A stretch of DNA of 64,000 bases from Chrysogorgia sp. JL179-B06 (taxonomy: Eukaryota > Cnidaria > Anthozoa > Scleralcyonacea > Chrysogorgiidae), in contig JAYKKM010000156.1 in the NCBI GenBank assembly GCA_035772405.1, positions 1,521,501 to 1,585,500 of the forward strand. The letters run 5' to 3'. Positions within the stretch are counted from its first letter, which is position 1. Each line of letters opens with the position of its first letter. The position numbers and the translations under genes were made by a program. The notes under the pieces are model-generated. The model saw only the letters and a program-made list of their open reading frames with translations. It ran no database searches and had not been told where the DNA came from. Shown in pieces: positions 30,601 through 47,850 of the stretch.

Positions 30601-32965
30601 TTTATCACATCAGTATTATAACTTTATCACATCAGTATTATAACTTTATCACATCAGTATTATAATACCGATGACATCAGTATTATAACTTTATCACATC
30701 AGTATTATAACTTTATCACATCAGTATTACAACTTTTTCACATCAGTATTATAACTTTTTCACATCAGTATTATAACTTTATCACATCAGTATTATAACT
30801 TTATCACATCAGTATTATAACTTTATCACATCAGTATTATAACTTTATCACATCAGTATTATGACTTTATCACATCAGTATTATAACTTTATCACATCAG
30901 TATTACAACTTTTTCACATCAGTTTTATAACTTTATCACATCAGTATTATGACTTTATCACATCAGTATTATAACTTTATCACATCAATATTATGACTTT
31001 ATCACATCAGTATTATAACTTTATCACATCAGTATTATAACTTTATCACATCAGTATTATAACTTTTTCACATCAGTATTATAACTTTATCACATCAGTA
31101 TTACAACTTTTTCACATCAATATTATAACTTTATCACATCAGTATTATAACTTTATCACATCAGTATTATGACTTTATCACATCAGTATTATAACTTTAT
31201 CACATCAGTATTACAACTTCTTCACATCAGTATTATAACTTTATCACATCAGTATGACAACTTTATCACATCAGTATTACAACTTTATCACATCAGTATG
31301 AAGTTTATTACATCACTATTACAACTTTATCACATCAGTATTATAACTTTATCACATCAGTATTATAAATTTATCACATCAGTATTATAACTTTATCACA
31401 TCAGTATTACAACTTTATCACATCAGTTGTAATACTGATGTGATAAAGTTATAATACTGATGTGATAAAGTTATAATTAACTTTATCACATCAGTATTAT
31501 AACTTTATCACATCAGTATTACAACTTTATCACATCAGTATTATAACTTTATCACATCGGTATTATAAGTTTATCACATCAGTATTACAACTTTATCACA
31601 TCAGTATTATAACTTTATCACATCAGTATTATAACTTTATCATATCAGTATTATATCTCTATCACATCAGTATCACAACTTTATCACATCAGTATTATGA
31701 CTTTATCACATCAGTATTACAGCTTTATCACATCAGTATTATAACTTTATCACATCAGTATTATAACTTTATCACATCAGTATTATAACTTTATCACATC
31801 AGTATTACAACTTTTTCACATCAGTATCATAACTTTATCACATCAGTATTATAACTTTATCACATCAGTATGAAGTTTGTTACATCACTATTACAACTTT
31901 ATCACATCAGTATTGCAAGTTTATCACATCAGTATTACAACTTTATTACATCAGTATTATAACTTTATCACATCAGTATTATAACTTTATCCCATCAGTA
32001 TTATAACTTTATCACATCAGTATTACAACTTTATCACATCAGTATTATAATTTATCACATCAGTATTATAACTTTATCACATCAGTATTACAACTTTATC
32101 TCATCAGTATTACAACTTTATCTCATCAGTATTACAACTTTATCATAACAGTATTATAACTTTACATCAGTATTATAACTTTATCACATCAGTATTACAA
32201 CTTTATCACATCAGTATTATAACTTTATCACATCAGTATTATAACTTTATCACATCAGTATTACAACTTTATCACATCAGTATTACAACTTTATCATATC
32301 AGTATTATAACTTTATCACATCAGTATTACAACTTTATCACATCAGTATTATAATTTTATCACATCAGTAATATAACTTTATCACATCAGTGTTACAACT
32401 TTATCACATCAGTGTTACAACTTTATCACATCAGTATCACAACTTTATCACATCAGTATTATAACTTTATCACATAAGTATTATAACTTTATCACATCAG
32501 TATTATAACTTTATCACATCAGTATTATAACTTTATCACATCAGTATTATAACTTTATCACGTCAGTATTATAACTTTATAACATCAGTATTATAACTTT
32601 ATCACATCAGTATTATAACTTTATCGCATCAGTGTTACAACTTTATCACATCAGTGTTACAACTTTATCACATCAGTATTACATCTTTTCCACATCTGTA
32701 TTATAACTTTATCACATCAGTATTATAACTTTATCACATCAGTATTACAACTTTTTCACATCAGTATTATAACTTTTTCACATCAGTATTATAACTTTAT
32801 CACATCAGTATTATAACTTTATCACATCAGTATTATAACTTTATCACATCAGTATTATAACTTTATCACATCAGTATTATGACTTTATCACATCAGTATT
32901 ATAACTTTATCACATCAGTATTACAACTTTTTCACATCAGTATTATAACTTTATCACATCAGTAT
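27700..32965. repeat. Higher-order tandem duplication in the satellite, period 2,635 bp
   Basis: Diagnostic variants recur at exactly 2,635 bp: ATCTGTATCATAAATTTATT at 27842 and 30477; the ATGAAGTTTATTACATCAC variant at about 28660 and 31295; the start of the open frame at 28534 and 31169. Correspondence runs to about 32965, after which a third, shortened copy follows (same frame start at 33187, 2,018 bp on). Confidence 0.9.
28790..28845. repeat. Two-monomer inversion (palindromic junction), first of a recurring set
   Basis: 'ATCAGTTGTAATACTGATG' marks a switch to two reversed monomers, followed by a switch back at 'TTATAATTAACTTTATC'. The same junction recurs at about 31425, 33443, 40668, 43389, 49699, 50033 and 53139. 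Each can fold back on the adjacent forward monomers. Confidence 0.9.
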
Positions 32966-35900
32966 TATGACTTTATCACATCAGTATTATAACTTTATCA
33001 CATCAATATTATGACTTTATCACATCAGTATTATAACTTTATCACATCAGTATTATAACTTTATCACATCAGTATTATAACTTTTTCACATCAGTATTAT
33101 AACTTTATCACATCAGTATTACAACTTTTTCACATCAATATTATAACTTTATCACATCAGTATTATAACTTTATCACATCAGTATTATGACTTTATCACA
33201 TCAGTATTATAACTTTATCACATCAGTATTACAACTTCTTCACATCAGTATTATAACTTTATCACATCAGTATGACAACTTTATCACATCAGTATTACAA
33301 CTTTATCACATCAGTATGAAGTTTATTACATCACTATTACAACTTTATCACATCAGTATTATAACTTTATCACATCAGTATTATAAATTTATCACATCAG
33401 TATTATAACTTTATCACATCAGTATTACAACTTTATCACATCAGTTGTAATACTGATGTGATAAAGTTATAATACTGATGTGATAAAGTTATAATTAACT
33501 TTATCACATCAGTATTATAACTTTATCACATCAGTATTACAACTTTATCACATCAGTATTATAACTTTATCACATCGGTATTATAAGTTTATCACATCAG
33601 TATTACAACTTTATCACATCAGTATTATAACTTTATCACATCAGTATTATAACTTTATCATATCAGTATTATATCTCTATCACATCAGTATCACAACTTT
33701 ATCACATCAGTATTATGACTTTATCACATCAGTATTACAGCTTTATCACATCAGTATTATAACTTTATCACATCAGTATTATAACTTTATCACATCAGTA
33801 TTATAACTTTATCACATCAGTATTACAACTTTTTCACATCAGTATCATAACTTTATCACATCAGTATTATAACTTTATCACATCAGTATGAAGTTTGTTA
33901 CATCACTATTACAACTTTATCACATCAGTATTGCAAGTTTATCACATCAGTATTACAACTTTATTACATCAGTATTATAACTTTATCACATCAGTATTAT
34001 AACTTTATCCCATCAGTATTATAACTTTATCACATCAGTATTACAACTTTATCACATCAGTATTATAATTTATCACATCAGTATTATAACTTTATCACAT
34101 CAGTATTACAACTTTATCTCATCAGTATTACAACTTTATCATAACAGTATTATAACTTTACATCAGTATTATAACTTTATCCCATCAGTATTATAACTTT
34201 ATCACATCAGTGTTACAACTTTATCACATCAGTATTATAACTTTATCACATCAGTATTATAACTTTATCACATCAGTATTACAACTTTATCACATCAGTA
34301 TTACAACTTTATCATATCAGTATTATAACTTTATCACATCAGTATTACAACTTTATCACATCAGTATTATAATTTTATCACATCAGTAATATAACTTTAT
34401 CACATCAGTGTTACAACTTTATCACATCAGTGTTACAACTTTATCACATCAGTATCACAACTTTATCACATCAGTATTATAACTTTATCACATAAGTATT
34501 ATAACTTTATCACATCAGTATTATAACTTTATCACATCAGTATTATAACTTTATCACGTCAGTATTATAACTTTATAACATCAGTATTATAACTTTATCA
34601 CATCAGTATTATAACTTTATCACATCAGTATTACAACTTCATCGCATCAGTGTTACAACTTTATCACATCTGTATTATAACTTTATCACATCTGTATTAC
34701 AACTTTTTCACATCAGTATTATAACTTTATCACATCAGTATTATGACTTTATCACATCAGTATTATAACTTTATCACATCAGTATTACAACTTTATCACA
34801 TCAGTATTATAACTTTATCACATCAGTATTATGACTTTATCACATCAGTATTATAACTTTATCACATCAGTATTACAACTTTTTCACATCAGTATTATAA
34901 CTTTATCACATCAGTATTATGACTTTATCACATCAGTATTATAACTTTATCACATCAATATTATGACTTTATCACATCAGTATTATAACTTTATCACATC
35001 AGTATTATAAATTTATCACATCAGTATTATAACTTTTTCACATCAGTATTATAACTTTATCACATCAGTATTACAACTTTTTCACATCAATATTATAACT
35101 TTATCACATCAGTATTATAACTTTATCACATCAGTGTTACAACTTTATCACATCAGTGTTACAACTTTATCACATCAGTATTACATCTTTTCCACATCTG
35201 TATCATAAATTTATTACATCAGTATAATAACTTTATCACATCAGTATAATAACTTTATCACATCAGTATTATAACTTTATCACATCAGTATTATAACTTT
35301 ATCACATCAGTATTACAACTTTATCACATCAGTATTATAACTTTATCACATCAGTATTATAACTTTATCACATCAGTATTATAATACCGATGACATCAGT
35401 ATTATAACTTTATCACATCAGTATTATAACTTTATCACATCAGTATTACAACTTTTTCACATCAGTATTATAACTTTTTCACATCAGTATTATAACTTTA
35501 TCACATCAGTATTATAACTTTATCACATCAGTATTATAACTTTATCACATCAGTATTATAACTTTATCACATCAGTATTACAACTTTATCACATCAGTAT
35601 TATAACTTTATCACATCAGTATTATAACTTTATCACATCAGTATTATAATACCGATGACATCAGTATTATAACTTTATCACATCAGTATTATAAACTTTA
35701 TCACATCAGTATTACAACTTTTTCACATCAGTATTATAACTTTTTCACATCAGTATTATAACTTTATCACATCAGTATTATAACTTTATCACATCAGTAT
35801 TATAACTTTATCACATCAGTATTATAACTTTATCACATCAGTATTATAACTTTATCACATCAGTATTACAACTTTATCACATCAGTATTATAACTTTATC

Positions 35901-38900
35901 ACATCAGTATTATAACTTTATCACATCAGTATTATAATACCGATGACATCAGTATTATAACTTTATCACATCAGTATTATAACTTTATCACATCAGTATT
36001 ACAACTTTTTCACATCAGTATTATAACTTTTTCACATCAGTATTATAACTTTATCACATCAGTATTATAACTTTATCACATCAGTATTATAACTTTATCA
36101 CATCAGTATTATAACTTTATCACATCAGTATTATGACTTTATCACATCAGTATTATAACTTTATCACATCAGTATTACAACTTTTTCACATCAGTATTAT
36201 AACTTTATCACATCAGTATTATGACTTTATCACATCAGTATTATAACTTTATCACATCAATATTATGACTTTATCACATCAGTATTATAACTTTATCACA
36301 TCAGTATTATAACTTTATCACATCAGTATTATAACTTTATCACATCAGTATTACAACTTTATCACATCAGTATTATAACTTTATCACATCAGTATTATAA
36401 CTTTATCACATCAGTATTATAATACCGATGACATCAGTATTATAACTTTATCACATCAGTATTATAACTTTATCACATCAGTATTACAACTTTTTCACAT
36501 CAGTATTATAACTTTTTCACATCAGTATTATAACTTTATCACATCAGTATTATAACTTTATCACATCAGTATTATAACTTTATCACATCAGTATTATAAC
36601 TTTATCACATCAGTATTATGACTTTATCACATCAGTATTATAACTTTATCACATCAGTATTACAACTTTTTCACATCAGTATTATAACTTTATTACATCA
36701 GTATTATGACTTTATCACATCAGTATTATAACTTTATCACATCAATATTATGACTTTATCACATCAGTATTATAACTTTATCACATCAGTATTATAACTT
36801 TATCACATCAGTATTACAACTTTATCACATCAGTATTATAACTTTATCACATCAGTATTATGACTTTATCACATCAGTATTATAACTTTATCACATCAGT
36901 ATTACAACTTTTTCACATCAGTATTATAACTTTATCACATCACTATTATGACTTTATCACATCAGTATTATAACTTTATCACATCAATATTATGACTTTA
37001 TGACATCAGTATTATAACTTTATCACATCAGTATTATAAATTTATCACATCAGTATTATAACTTTTCCACATCTGTATCATAAATTTATTACATCAGTAT
37101 AATAACTTTATCACATCAGTATAATAACTTTATCACATCAGTATTATAACTTTATCACATCAGTATTACAACTTTATCACATCAGTATTATAACTTTATC
37201 ACATCAGTATTATAACTTTATCACATCAGTATTATAATACCGATGACATCAGTATTATAACTTTATCACATCAGTATTATAACTTTATCACATCAGTATT
37301 ACAACTTTTTCACATCAGTATTATAACTTTTTCACATCAGTATTATAACTTTATCACATCAGTATTATAACTTTATCACATCAGTATTATAACTTTATCA
37401 CATCAGTATTATAACTTTATCACATCAGTATTATGACTTTATCACATCAGTATTATAACTTTATCACATCAGTATTACAACTTTTTTCACATCAGTATTA
37501 TAACTTTATCACATCAGTATTATGACTTTATCACATCAGTATTATAACTTTATCACATCAATATTATGACTTTATCACATCAGTATTATAACTTTATCAC
37601 ATCAGTATTATAACTTTATCACATCAGTATTATAACTTTATCACATCAGTATTACAACTTTATCACATCAGTATTATAACTTTATCACATCAGTATTATA
37701 ACTTTATCACATCAGTATTATAATACCGATGACATCAGTATTATAACTTTATCACATCAGTATTATAACTTTATCACATCAGTATTACAACTTTTTCACA
37801 TCAGTATTATAACTTTTTCACATCAGTATTATAACTTTATCACATCAGTATTATAACTTTATCACATCAGTATTATAACTTTATCACATCAGTATTATAA
37901 CTTTATCACATCAGTATTATGACTTTATCACATCAGTATTATAACTTTATCACATCAGTATTACAACTTTTTCACATCAGTATTATAACTTTATCACATC
38001 AGTATTATGACTTTACCACATCAGTATTATAACTTTATCACATCAATATTATGACTTTATCACATCAGTATTATTACTTTATCACATCAGTATTATAACT
38101 TTATCACATCAGTATTACAACTTTATCACATCAGTATTATAACTTTATCACATCAGTATTATGACTTTATCACATCAGTATTATAACTTTATCACATCAG
38201 TATTACAACTTTTTCACATCAGTATTATAACTTTATCACATCACTATTATGACTTTATCACATCAGTATTATAACTTTATCACATCAATATTATGACTTT
38301 ATGACATCAGTATTATAACTTTATCACATCAGTATTATAAATTTATCACATCAGTATTATAACTTTTTCCACATCTGTATCATAAATTTATTACATCAGT
38401 ATAATAACTTTATCACATCAGTATAATAACTTTATCACATCAGTATTATAACTTTATCACATCAGTATTATAACTTTATCACATCAGTATTACAACTTTA
38501 TCACATCAGTATTATAACTTTATCACATCAGTATTATAATACCGATGACATCAGTATTATAACTTTATCACATCAGTATTATGACTTTATCACATCAGTA
38601 TTATAACTTTATCACATCAGTATTACAACTTTTTCACATCAGTATTATAAATTTATCACATCAGTATTATGACTTTATCACATCAGTATTATAACTTTAT
38701 CACATCAGTATTACAACTTTATCACATCAGTATTATAACTTTATCACATCAGTATTATGACTTTATCACATCAGTATTATAACTTTATCACATCAGTATT
38801 ACAACTTTTTTCACATCAGTATTATAACTTTATCACATCAGTATTATGACTTTATCACATCAGTATTATAACTTTATCACATCAATATTATGACTTTATC

Positions 38901-41900
38901 ACATCAGTATTATAACTTTATCACATCAGTATTATAAATTTATCACATCAGTATTATAACTTTTCCACATCTGTATCATAAATTTATTACATCAGTATAA
39001 TAACTTTATCACATCAGTATAATAACTTTATCACATCAGTATTATAACTTTATCACATCAGTATTATAACTTTATCACATCAGTATTACAACTTTATCAC
39101 ATCAGTATTATAACTTTATCACATCAGTATTATAATACCGATGACATCAGTATTATAACTTTATCACATCAGTATTATGACTTTATCACATCAGTATTAT
39201 AACTTTATCACATCAGTATTACAACTTTTTCACATCAGTATTATAACTTTATCACATCAGTATTATGACTTTATCACATCAGTATTATAACTTTATCACA
39301 TCAGTATTACAACTTTATCACATCAGTATTATAACTTTATCACATCAGTATTATGACTTTATCACATCAGTATTATAACTTTATCACATCAGTATTACAA
39401 CTTTTTCACATCAGTATTATAACTTTATCACATCAGTATTATGACTTTATCACATCAGTATTATAACTTTATCACATCAATATTATGACTTTATCGCATC
39501 AGTATTATAACTTTATCACATCAGTATTATAAATTTATCACATCAGTATTATAACTTTTTCACATCAGTATTATAACTTTATCACATCAGTATTACAACT
39601 TTTTTCACATCAATATTATAACTTTATCACATCAGTATTATAACTTTATCACATCAGTGTTACAACTTTATCACATCAGTGTTACAACTTTATCACATCA
39701 GTATTACATCTTTTCCACATCTGTATCATAAATTTATTACATCAGTATAATAACTTTATCACATCAGTATAATAACTTTATCACATCAGTATTATAACTT
39801 TATCACATCAGTATTATAACTTTATCACATCAGTATTACAACTTTATCACATCAGTATTATAACTTTATCACATCAGTATTATAACTTTATCACATCAGT
39901 ATTATAATACCGATGACATCAGTATTATAACTTTAAAACATCAGTATTATAACTTTATCACATCAGTATTACAACTTTTTCACATCAGTATTATAACTTT
40001 TTCACATCAGTATTATAACTTTATCACATCAGTATTATAACTTTATCACATCAGTATTATAACTTTATCACATCAGTATTATAACTTTATCACATCAGTA
40101 TTATTACTTTATCACATCAGTATTATAACTTTATCACATCAGTATTACAACTTTTTCACATCAGTATTATAACTTTATCACATCAGTATTATGACTTTAT
40201 CACATCAGTATTATAACTTTATCACATCAATATTATGACTTTATCACATCAGTATTATAACTTTATCACATCAGTATTATAACTTTATCACATCAGTATT
40301 ATAACTTTTTCACATCAGTATTATAACTTTATCACATCAGTATTACAACTTTTTCACATCAATATTATAACTTTATCACATCAGTATTATAACTTTATCA
40401 CATCAGTATTATGACTTTATCACATCAGTATTATAACTTTATCACATCAGTATTACAACTTCTTCACATCAGTATTATAACTTTATCACATCAGTATGAC
40501 AACTTTATCACATCAGTATTACAACTTTATCACATCAGTATGAAGTTTATTACATCACTATTACAACTTTATCACATCAGTATTATAACTTTATCACATC
40601 AGTATTATAAATTATCACATCAGTATTATAACTTTATCACATCAGTATTACAACTTTATCACATCAGTTGTAATACTGATGTGATAAAGTTATAATACTG
40701 ATGTGATAAAGTTATAATTAACTTTATCACATCAGTATTATAACTTTATCACATCAGTATTACAACTTTATCACATCAGTATTATAACTTTATCACATCG
40801 GTATTATAACTTTATCACATCAGTATTACAACTTTATCACATCAGTATTATAACTTTATCACATCAGTATTATAACTTTATCATATCAGTATTATATCTC
40901 TATCACATCAGTATCACAACTTTATCACATCAGTATTATGACTTTATCACATCAGTATTACAGCTTTATCACATCAGTATTATAACTTTATCACATCAGT
41001 ATTATAACTTTATCACATCAGTATTATAACTTTATCACATCAGTATTACAACTTTTTCACATCAGTATCATAACTTTATCACATCAGTATTATAACTTTA
41101 TCACATCAGTATGAAGTTTGTTACATCACTATTACAACTTTATCACATCAGTATTGCAAGTTTATCACATCAGTATTACAACTTTATTACATCAGTATTA
41201 TAACTTTATCACATCAGTATTATAACTTTATCCCATCAGTATTATAACTTTATCACATCAGTATTACAACTTTATCACATCAGTATTATAATTTATCACA
41301 TCAGTATTATAACTTTATCACATCAGTATTACAACTTTATCTCATCAGTATTACAACTTTATCATAACAGTATTATAACTTTACATCAGTATTATAACTT
41401 TATCCCATCAGTATTATAACTTTATCACATCAGTATTACAACTTTATCACATCAGTATTATAACTTTATCACATCAGTATTATAACTTTATCACATCAGT
41501 ATTACAACTTTATCACATCAGTATTACAACTTTATCATATCAGTATTATAACTTTATCACATCAGTATTACAACTTTATCACATCAGTATTATAATTTTA
41601 TCACATCAGTAATATAACTTTATCACATCAGTGTTACAACTTTATCACATCAGTGTTACAACTTTATCACATCAGTATCACAACTTTATCACATCAGTAT
41701 TATAACTTTATCACATAAGTATTATAACTTTATCACATCAGTATTATAACTTTATCACATCAGTATTATAACTTTATCACGTCAGTATTATAACTTTATA
41801 ACATCAGTATAATAACTTTATCACATCAGTATTATAACTTTATCACATCAGTATTACAACTTTATCGCATCAGTGTTACAACTTTATCACATCAGTATTA

Positions 41901-44900
41901 CATCTTTTCCACATCTGTATTATAACTTTATCACATCAGTATTATAACTTTATCACATCAGTATTACAACTTTATCACATCAGTATTATAACTTTATCAC
42001 ATCAGTATTATAAATTTATCACATATGTATTATAACTTTATCACATCAGTATTATAACTTTATCACATCAGTATTATAATACCGATGACATCAGTATTAT
42101 AACTTTATCACATCAGTATTATGACTTTATCACATCAGTATTATAACTTTATCACATCAGTATTACAACTTTTTCACATCAGTATTATAACTTTATCACA
42201 TCAGTATTATGACTTTATCACATCAGTATTATAACTTTATCACATCAGTATTACAACTTTATCACATCAGTATTATAACTTTATCACATCAGTATTATGA
42301 CTTTATCACATCAGTATTATAACTTTATCACATCAGTATTACAAATTTTTCACATCAGTATTATAACTTTATCACATCAGTATTATGACTTTATCACATC
42401 AGTATTATAACTTTATCACATCAATATTATGACTTTATCACATCAGTATTATAACTTTATCACATCAGTATTATAAATTTATCACATCAGTATTATAACT
42501 TTTTCACATCAGTATTACAACTTTTTCACATCAATATTATAACTTTATCACATCAGTATTATAACTTTATCACATCAGTGTTACAACTTTATCACATCAG
42601 TGTTACAACTTTATCACATCAGTATTACATCTTTTCCACATCTGTATCATAAATTTATCACATCAGTATTATAACTTTATCACATCAGTATTACAACTTT
42701 TTCACATCAGTATTATAACTTTTTCACATCAGTATTATAACTTTATCACATCAGTATTATAACTTTATCACATCAGTATTATAACTTTATCACATCAGTA
42801 TTATAACTTTATCACATCAGTATTATGACTTTATCACATCAGTATTATAACTTTATCACATCAGTATTACAACTTTTTCACATCAGTATTATAACTTTAT
42901 CACATCAGTATTATGACTTTATCACATCAGTATTATAACTTTATCACATCAATATTATGACTTTATCACATCAGTATTATAACTTTATCACATCAGTATT
43001 ATAACTTTATCACATCAGTATTATAACTTTTTCACATCAGTATTATAACTTTATCACATCAGTATTACAACTTTTTCACATCAATATTATAACTTTATCA
43101 CATCAGTATTATAACTTTATCACATCAGTATTATGACTTTATCACATCAGTATTATAACTTTATCACATCAGTATTACAACTTCTTCACATCAGTATTAT
43201 AACTTTATCACATCAGTATGACAACTTTATCACATCAGTATTACAACTTTATCACATCAGTATGAAGTTTATTACATCACTATTACAACTTTATCACATC
43301 AGTATTATAACTTTATCACATCAGTATTATAAATTTATCACATCAGTATTATAACTTTATCACATCAGTATTACAACTTTATCACATCAGTTGTAATACT
43401 GATGTGATAAAGTTATAATACTGATGTGATAAAGTTATAATTAACTTTATCACATCAGTATTATAACTTTATCACATCAGTATTACAACTTTATCACATC
43501 AGTATTATAACTTTATCACATCGGTATTATAACTTTATCACATCAGTATTACAACTTTATCACATCAGTATTATAACTTTATCACATCAGTATTATAACT
43601 TTATCATATCAGTATTATATCTCTATCACATCAGTATCACAACTTTATCACATCAGTATTATGACTTTATCACATCAGTATTACAGCTTTATCACATCAG
43701 TATTATAACTTTATCACATCAGTATTATAACTTTATCACATCAGTATTATAACTTTATCACATCAGTATTACAACTTTTTCACATCAGTATCATAACTTT
43801 ATCACATCAGTATTATAACTTTATCACATCAGTATGAAGTTTGTTACATCACTATTACAACTTTATCACATCAGTATTGCAAGTTTATCACATCAGTATT
43901 ACAACTTTATTACATCAGTATTATAACTTTATCACATCAGTATTATAACTTTATCCCATCAGTATTATAACTTTATCACATCAGTATTACAACTTTATCA
44001 CATCAGTATTATAATTTATCACATCAGTAATATAACGTTATCACATCAGTATTACAACTTTATCTCATCAGTATTACAACTTTATCATAACAGTATTATA
44101 ACTTTACATCAGTATTATAACTTTATCCCATCAGTATTATAACTTTATCACATCAGTATTACAACTTTATCACATCAGTATTATAACTTTATCACATCAG
44201 TATTATAACTTTATCACATCAGTATTACAACTTTATCACATCAGTATTACAACTTTATCACATCAGTATTATAACTTTATCACATCAGTATTATGACTTT
44301 ATCACATCAGTATTATAACTTTATCACATCAGTATTACAACTTCTTCACATCAGTATTATAACTTTATCACATCAGTATTATGACTTTATCACATCAGTA
44401 TTATAACTTTATCACATCAGTATTACAACTTCTTCACATCAGTATTATAACTTTATCACATCAGTATGACAACTTTATCACATCAGTATTACAACTTTAT
44501 CACATCAGTATGAAGTTTATTACATCACTATTACAAATTTATCACATCAGTATTATAACTTTATCACATCAGTATTATAAATTTATCACATCAGTATTAT
44601 AACTTTATCACATCAGTATTACAACTTTATCACATCAGTATTACAACTTTTTCACATCAGTATTATAACTTTATCACATCAGTATTACAACTTTTTCACA
44701 TCAATATTATAACTTTATCACATCAGTATTATAACTTTATCACATCAGTATTATGACTTTATCACATCAGTATTATAACTTTATCACATCAGTATTACAA
44801 CTTCTTCACATCAGTATTATAACTTTATCACATCAGTATGACAACTTTATCACATCAGTATTACAACTTTATCACATCAGTATGAAGTTTATTACATCAC

Positions 44901-45689
44901 TATTACAAATTTATCACATCAGTATTATAACTTTATCACATCAGTATTATAAATTTATCACATCAGTATTATAACTTTATCACATCAGTATTACAACTTT
45001 ATCACATCAGTATTATAACTTTATCACATCAGTATTATAACTTTATCACATCAGTATTACAACTTTTTCACATCAGTATTATAACTTTATCACATCAGTA
45101 TTATAACTTTATCACATCAGTATTACAACTTTATCACATCAGTATTACAACTTTTTCACATCAGTATTATAACTTTATCACATCAGTATTACAACTTTAT
45201 CACATCAGTATTATAACTTTATCACATCAGTATTATGACTTTATCACATCAGTATTATAACTTTATCACATCAGTATTATAATACCGATGACATCAGTAT
45301 TATAACTTTATCACATCAGTATTATGACTTTATCACATCAGTATTATAACTTTATCACATCAGTATTACAACTTTTTCACATCAGTATTATAACTTTATC
45401 ACATCAGTATTATGACTTTATCACATCAGTATTATAACTTTATCACATCAGTATTACAACTTTATCACATCAGTATTATAACTTTATCACATCAGTATTA
45501 TGACTTTATCACATCAGTATTATAACTTTATCACATCAGTATTACAACTTTTTCACATCAGTATTATAACTTTATCACATCAGTATTATGACTTTATCAC
45601 ATCAGTATTATAACTTTATCACATCAATATTATGACTTTATCACATCAGTATTATAACTTTATCACATCAGTATTATAATACCGATGAC

Positions 45690-47850
45690 ATCAGTATTAT
45701 AACTTTATCACATCAGTATTATAACTTTATCACATCAGTATTACAACTTTTTCACATCAGTATTATAACTTTTTCACATCAGTATTATAACTTTATCACA
45801 TCAGTATTATAACTTTATCACATCAGTATTATAACTTTATCACATCAGTATTATAACTTTATCACATCAGTATTATGACTTTATCACATCAGTATTATAA
45901 CTTTATCACATCAGTATTACAACTTTTTCACATCAGTATTATAACTTTATCACATCAGTATTATGACTTTATCACATCAGTATTATAACTTTATCACATC
46001 AATATTATGACTTTATTACATCAGTATTATAACTTTTATCACATCAGTATTATAACTTTATCACATCAGTATTATAACTTTTTTCACATCAGTATTATAA
46101 CTTTATCACATCAGTATTACAACTTTTTCACATCAATATTATAACTTTATCACATCAGTATTATAACTTTATCACATCAGTATTATGACTTTATCACATC
46201 AGTATTATAACTTTATCACATCAGTATTACAACTTCTTCACATCAGTATTATAACTTTATCACATCAGTATGACAACTTTATCACATCAGTATTACAACT
46301 TTATCACATCAGTATGAAGTTTATTACATCACTATTACAAATTTATCACATCAGTATTATAACTTTATCACATCAGTATTATAAATTTATCACATCAGTA
46401 TTATAACTTTATCACATCAGTATTACAACTTTATCACATCAGTATTACAACTTTTTCACATCAGTATTATAACTTTATCACATCAGTATTACAACTTTAT
46501 CACATCAGTATTATAACTTTATCACATCAGTATTATGACTTTATCACATCAGTATTACAACTTTTTCACATCAGTATTATAACTTTATCACATCAGTATT
46601 ATGACTTTATCACATCAGTATTACAACTTTATCACATCAGTATTATAACTTTATCACATCAGTATTATAACTTTATCACATATGTATTATAACTTTATCA
46701 CATATGTATTATAACTTTATCACATCAGTATTATAATACCGATGACATCAGTATTATAACTTTATCACATCAGTATTATGACTTTATCACATCAGTATTA
46801 TAACTTTATCACATCAGTATTACAACTTTTTCACATCAGTATTATAACTTTTTCACATCAGTATTATAACTTTATCACATCAGTATTATAACTTTATCAC
46901 ATCAGTATTATAACTTTATCACATCAGTATTATAACTTTATCACATCAGTATTATGACTTTATCACATCAGTATTATAACTTTATCACAATCAGTATTAC
47001 AACTTTTTCACATCAGTATTATAACTTTATCACATCAGTATTATGACTTTATCACATCAGTATTATAACTTTATCACGATCAATATTATGACTTTATTAC
47101 ATCAGTATTATAACTTTATCACATCAGTATTATAACTTTATCACATCAGTATTATAACTTTTTCACATCAGTATTATAACTTTATCACATCAGTATTACA
47201 ACTTTTTCACATCAATATTATAACTTTATCACATCAGTATTATAACTGTATCACATCAGTATTATGACTTTATCACATCAGTATTATAACTTTATCACAT
47301 CAGTATTACAACTTCTTCACATCAGTATTATAACTTTATCACATCAGTATGACAACTTTATCACATCAGTATTACAACTTTATCACATCAGTATGAAGTT
47401 TATTACATCACTATTACAAATTTATCACATCAGTATTATAACTTTATCACATCAGTATTATAAATTTATCACATCAGTATTATAACTTTATCACATCAGT
47501 ATTACAACTTTATCACATCAGTATTAGAACTTTTTCACATCAGTATTATAACTTTATCACATCAGTATTACAACTTTATCACATCAGTATTATAACTTTA
47601 TCACATCAGTATTATGACTTTATCACATCAGTATTACAACTTTTTCACATCAGTATTATAACTTTATCACATCAGTATTATGACTTTATCACATCAGTAT
47701 TACAACTTTATCACATCAGTATTATAACTTTATCACATCAGTATTATAACTTTATCACATATGTATTATAACTTTATCACATATGTATTATAACTTTATC
47801 ACATCAGTATTATAATACCGATGACATCAGTATTATAACTTTATCACATC
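45690..47850. repeat. Higher-order tandem duplication in the satellite, period 1,079 bp
   Basis: The ACCGATGACATCAG marker at 46738 and 47817, and the identical 73-codon frame start at 46185 and 47264, are both 1,079 bp apart. Private variants such as CACATATGTATT (twice before each marker) also repeat. Confidence 0.85.
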
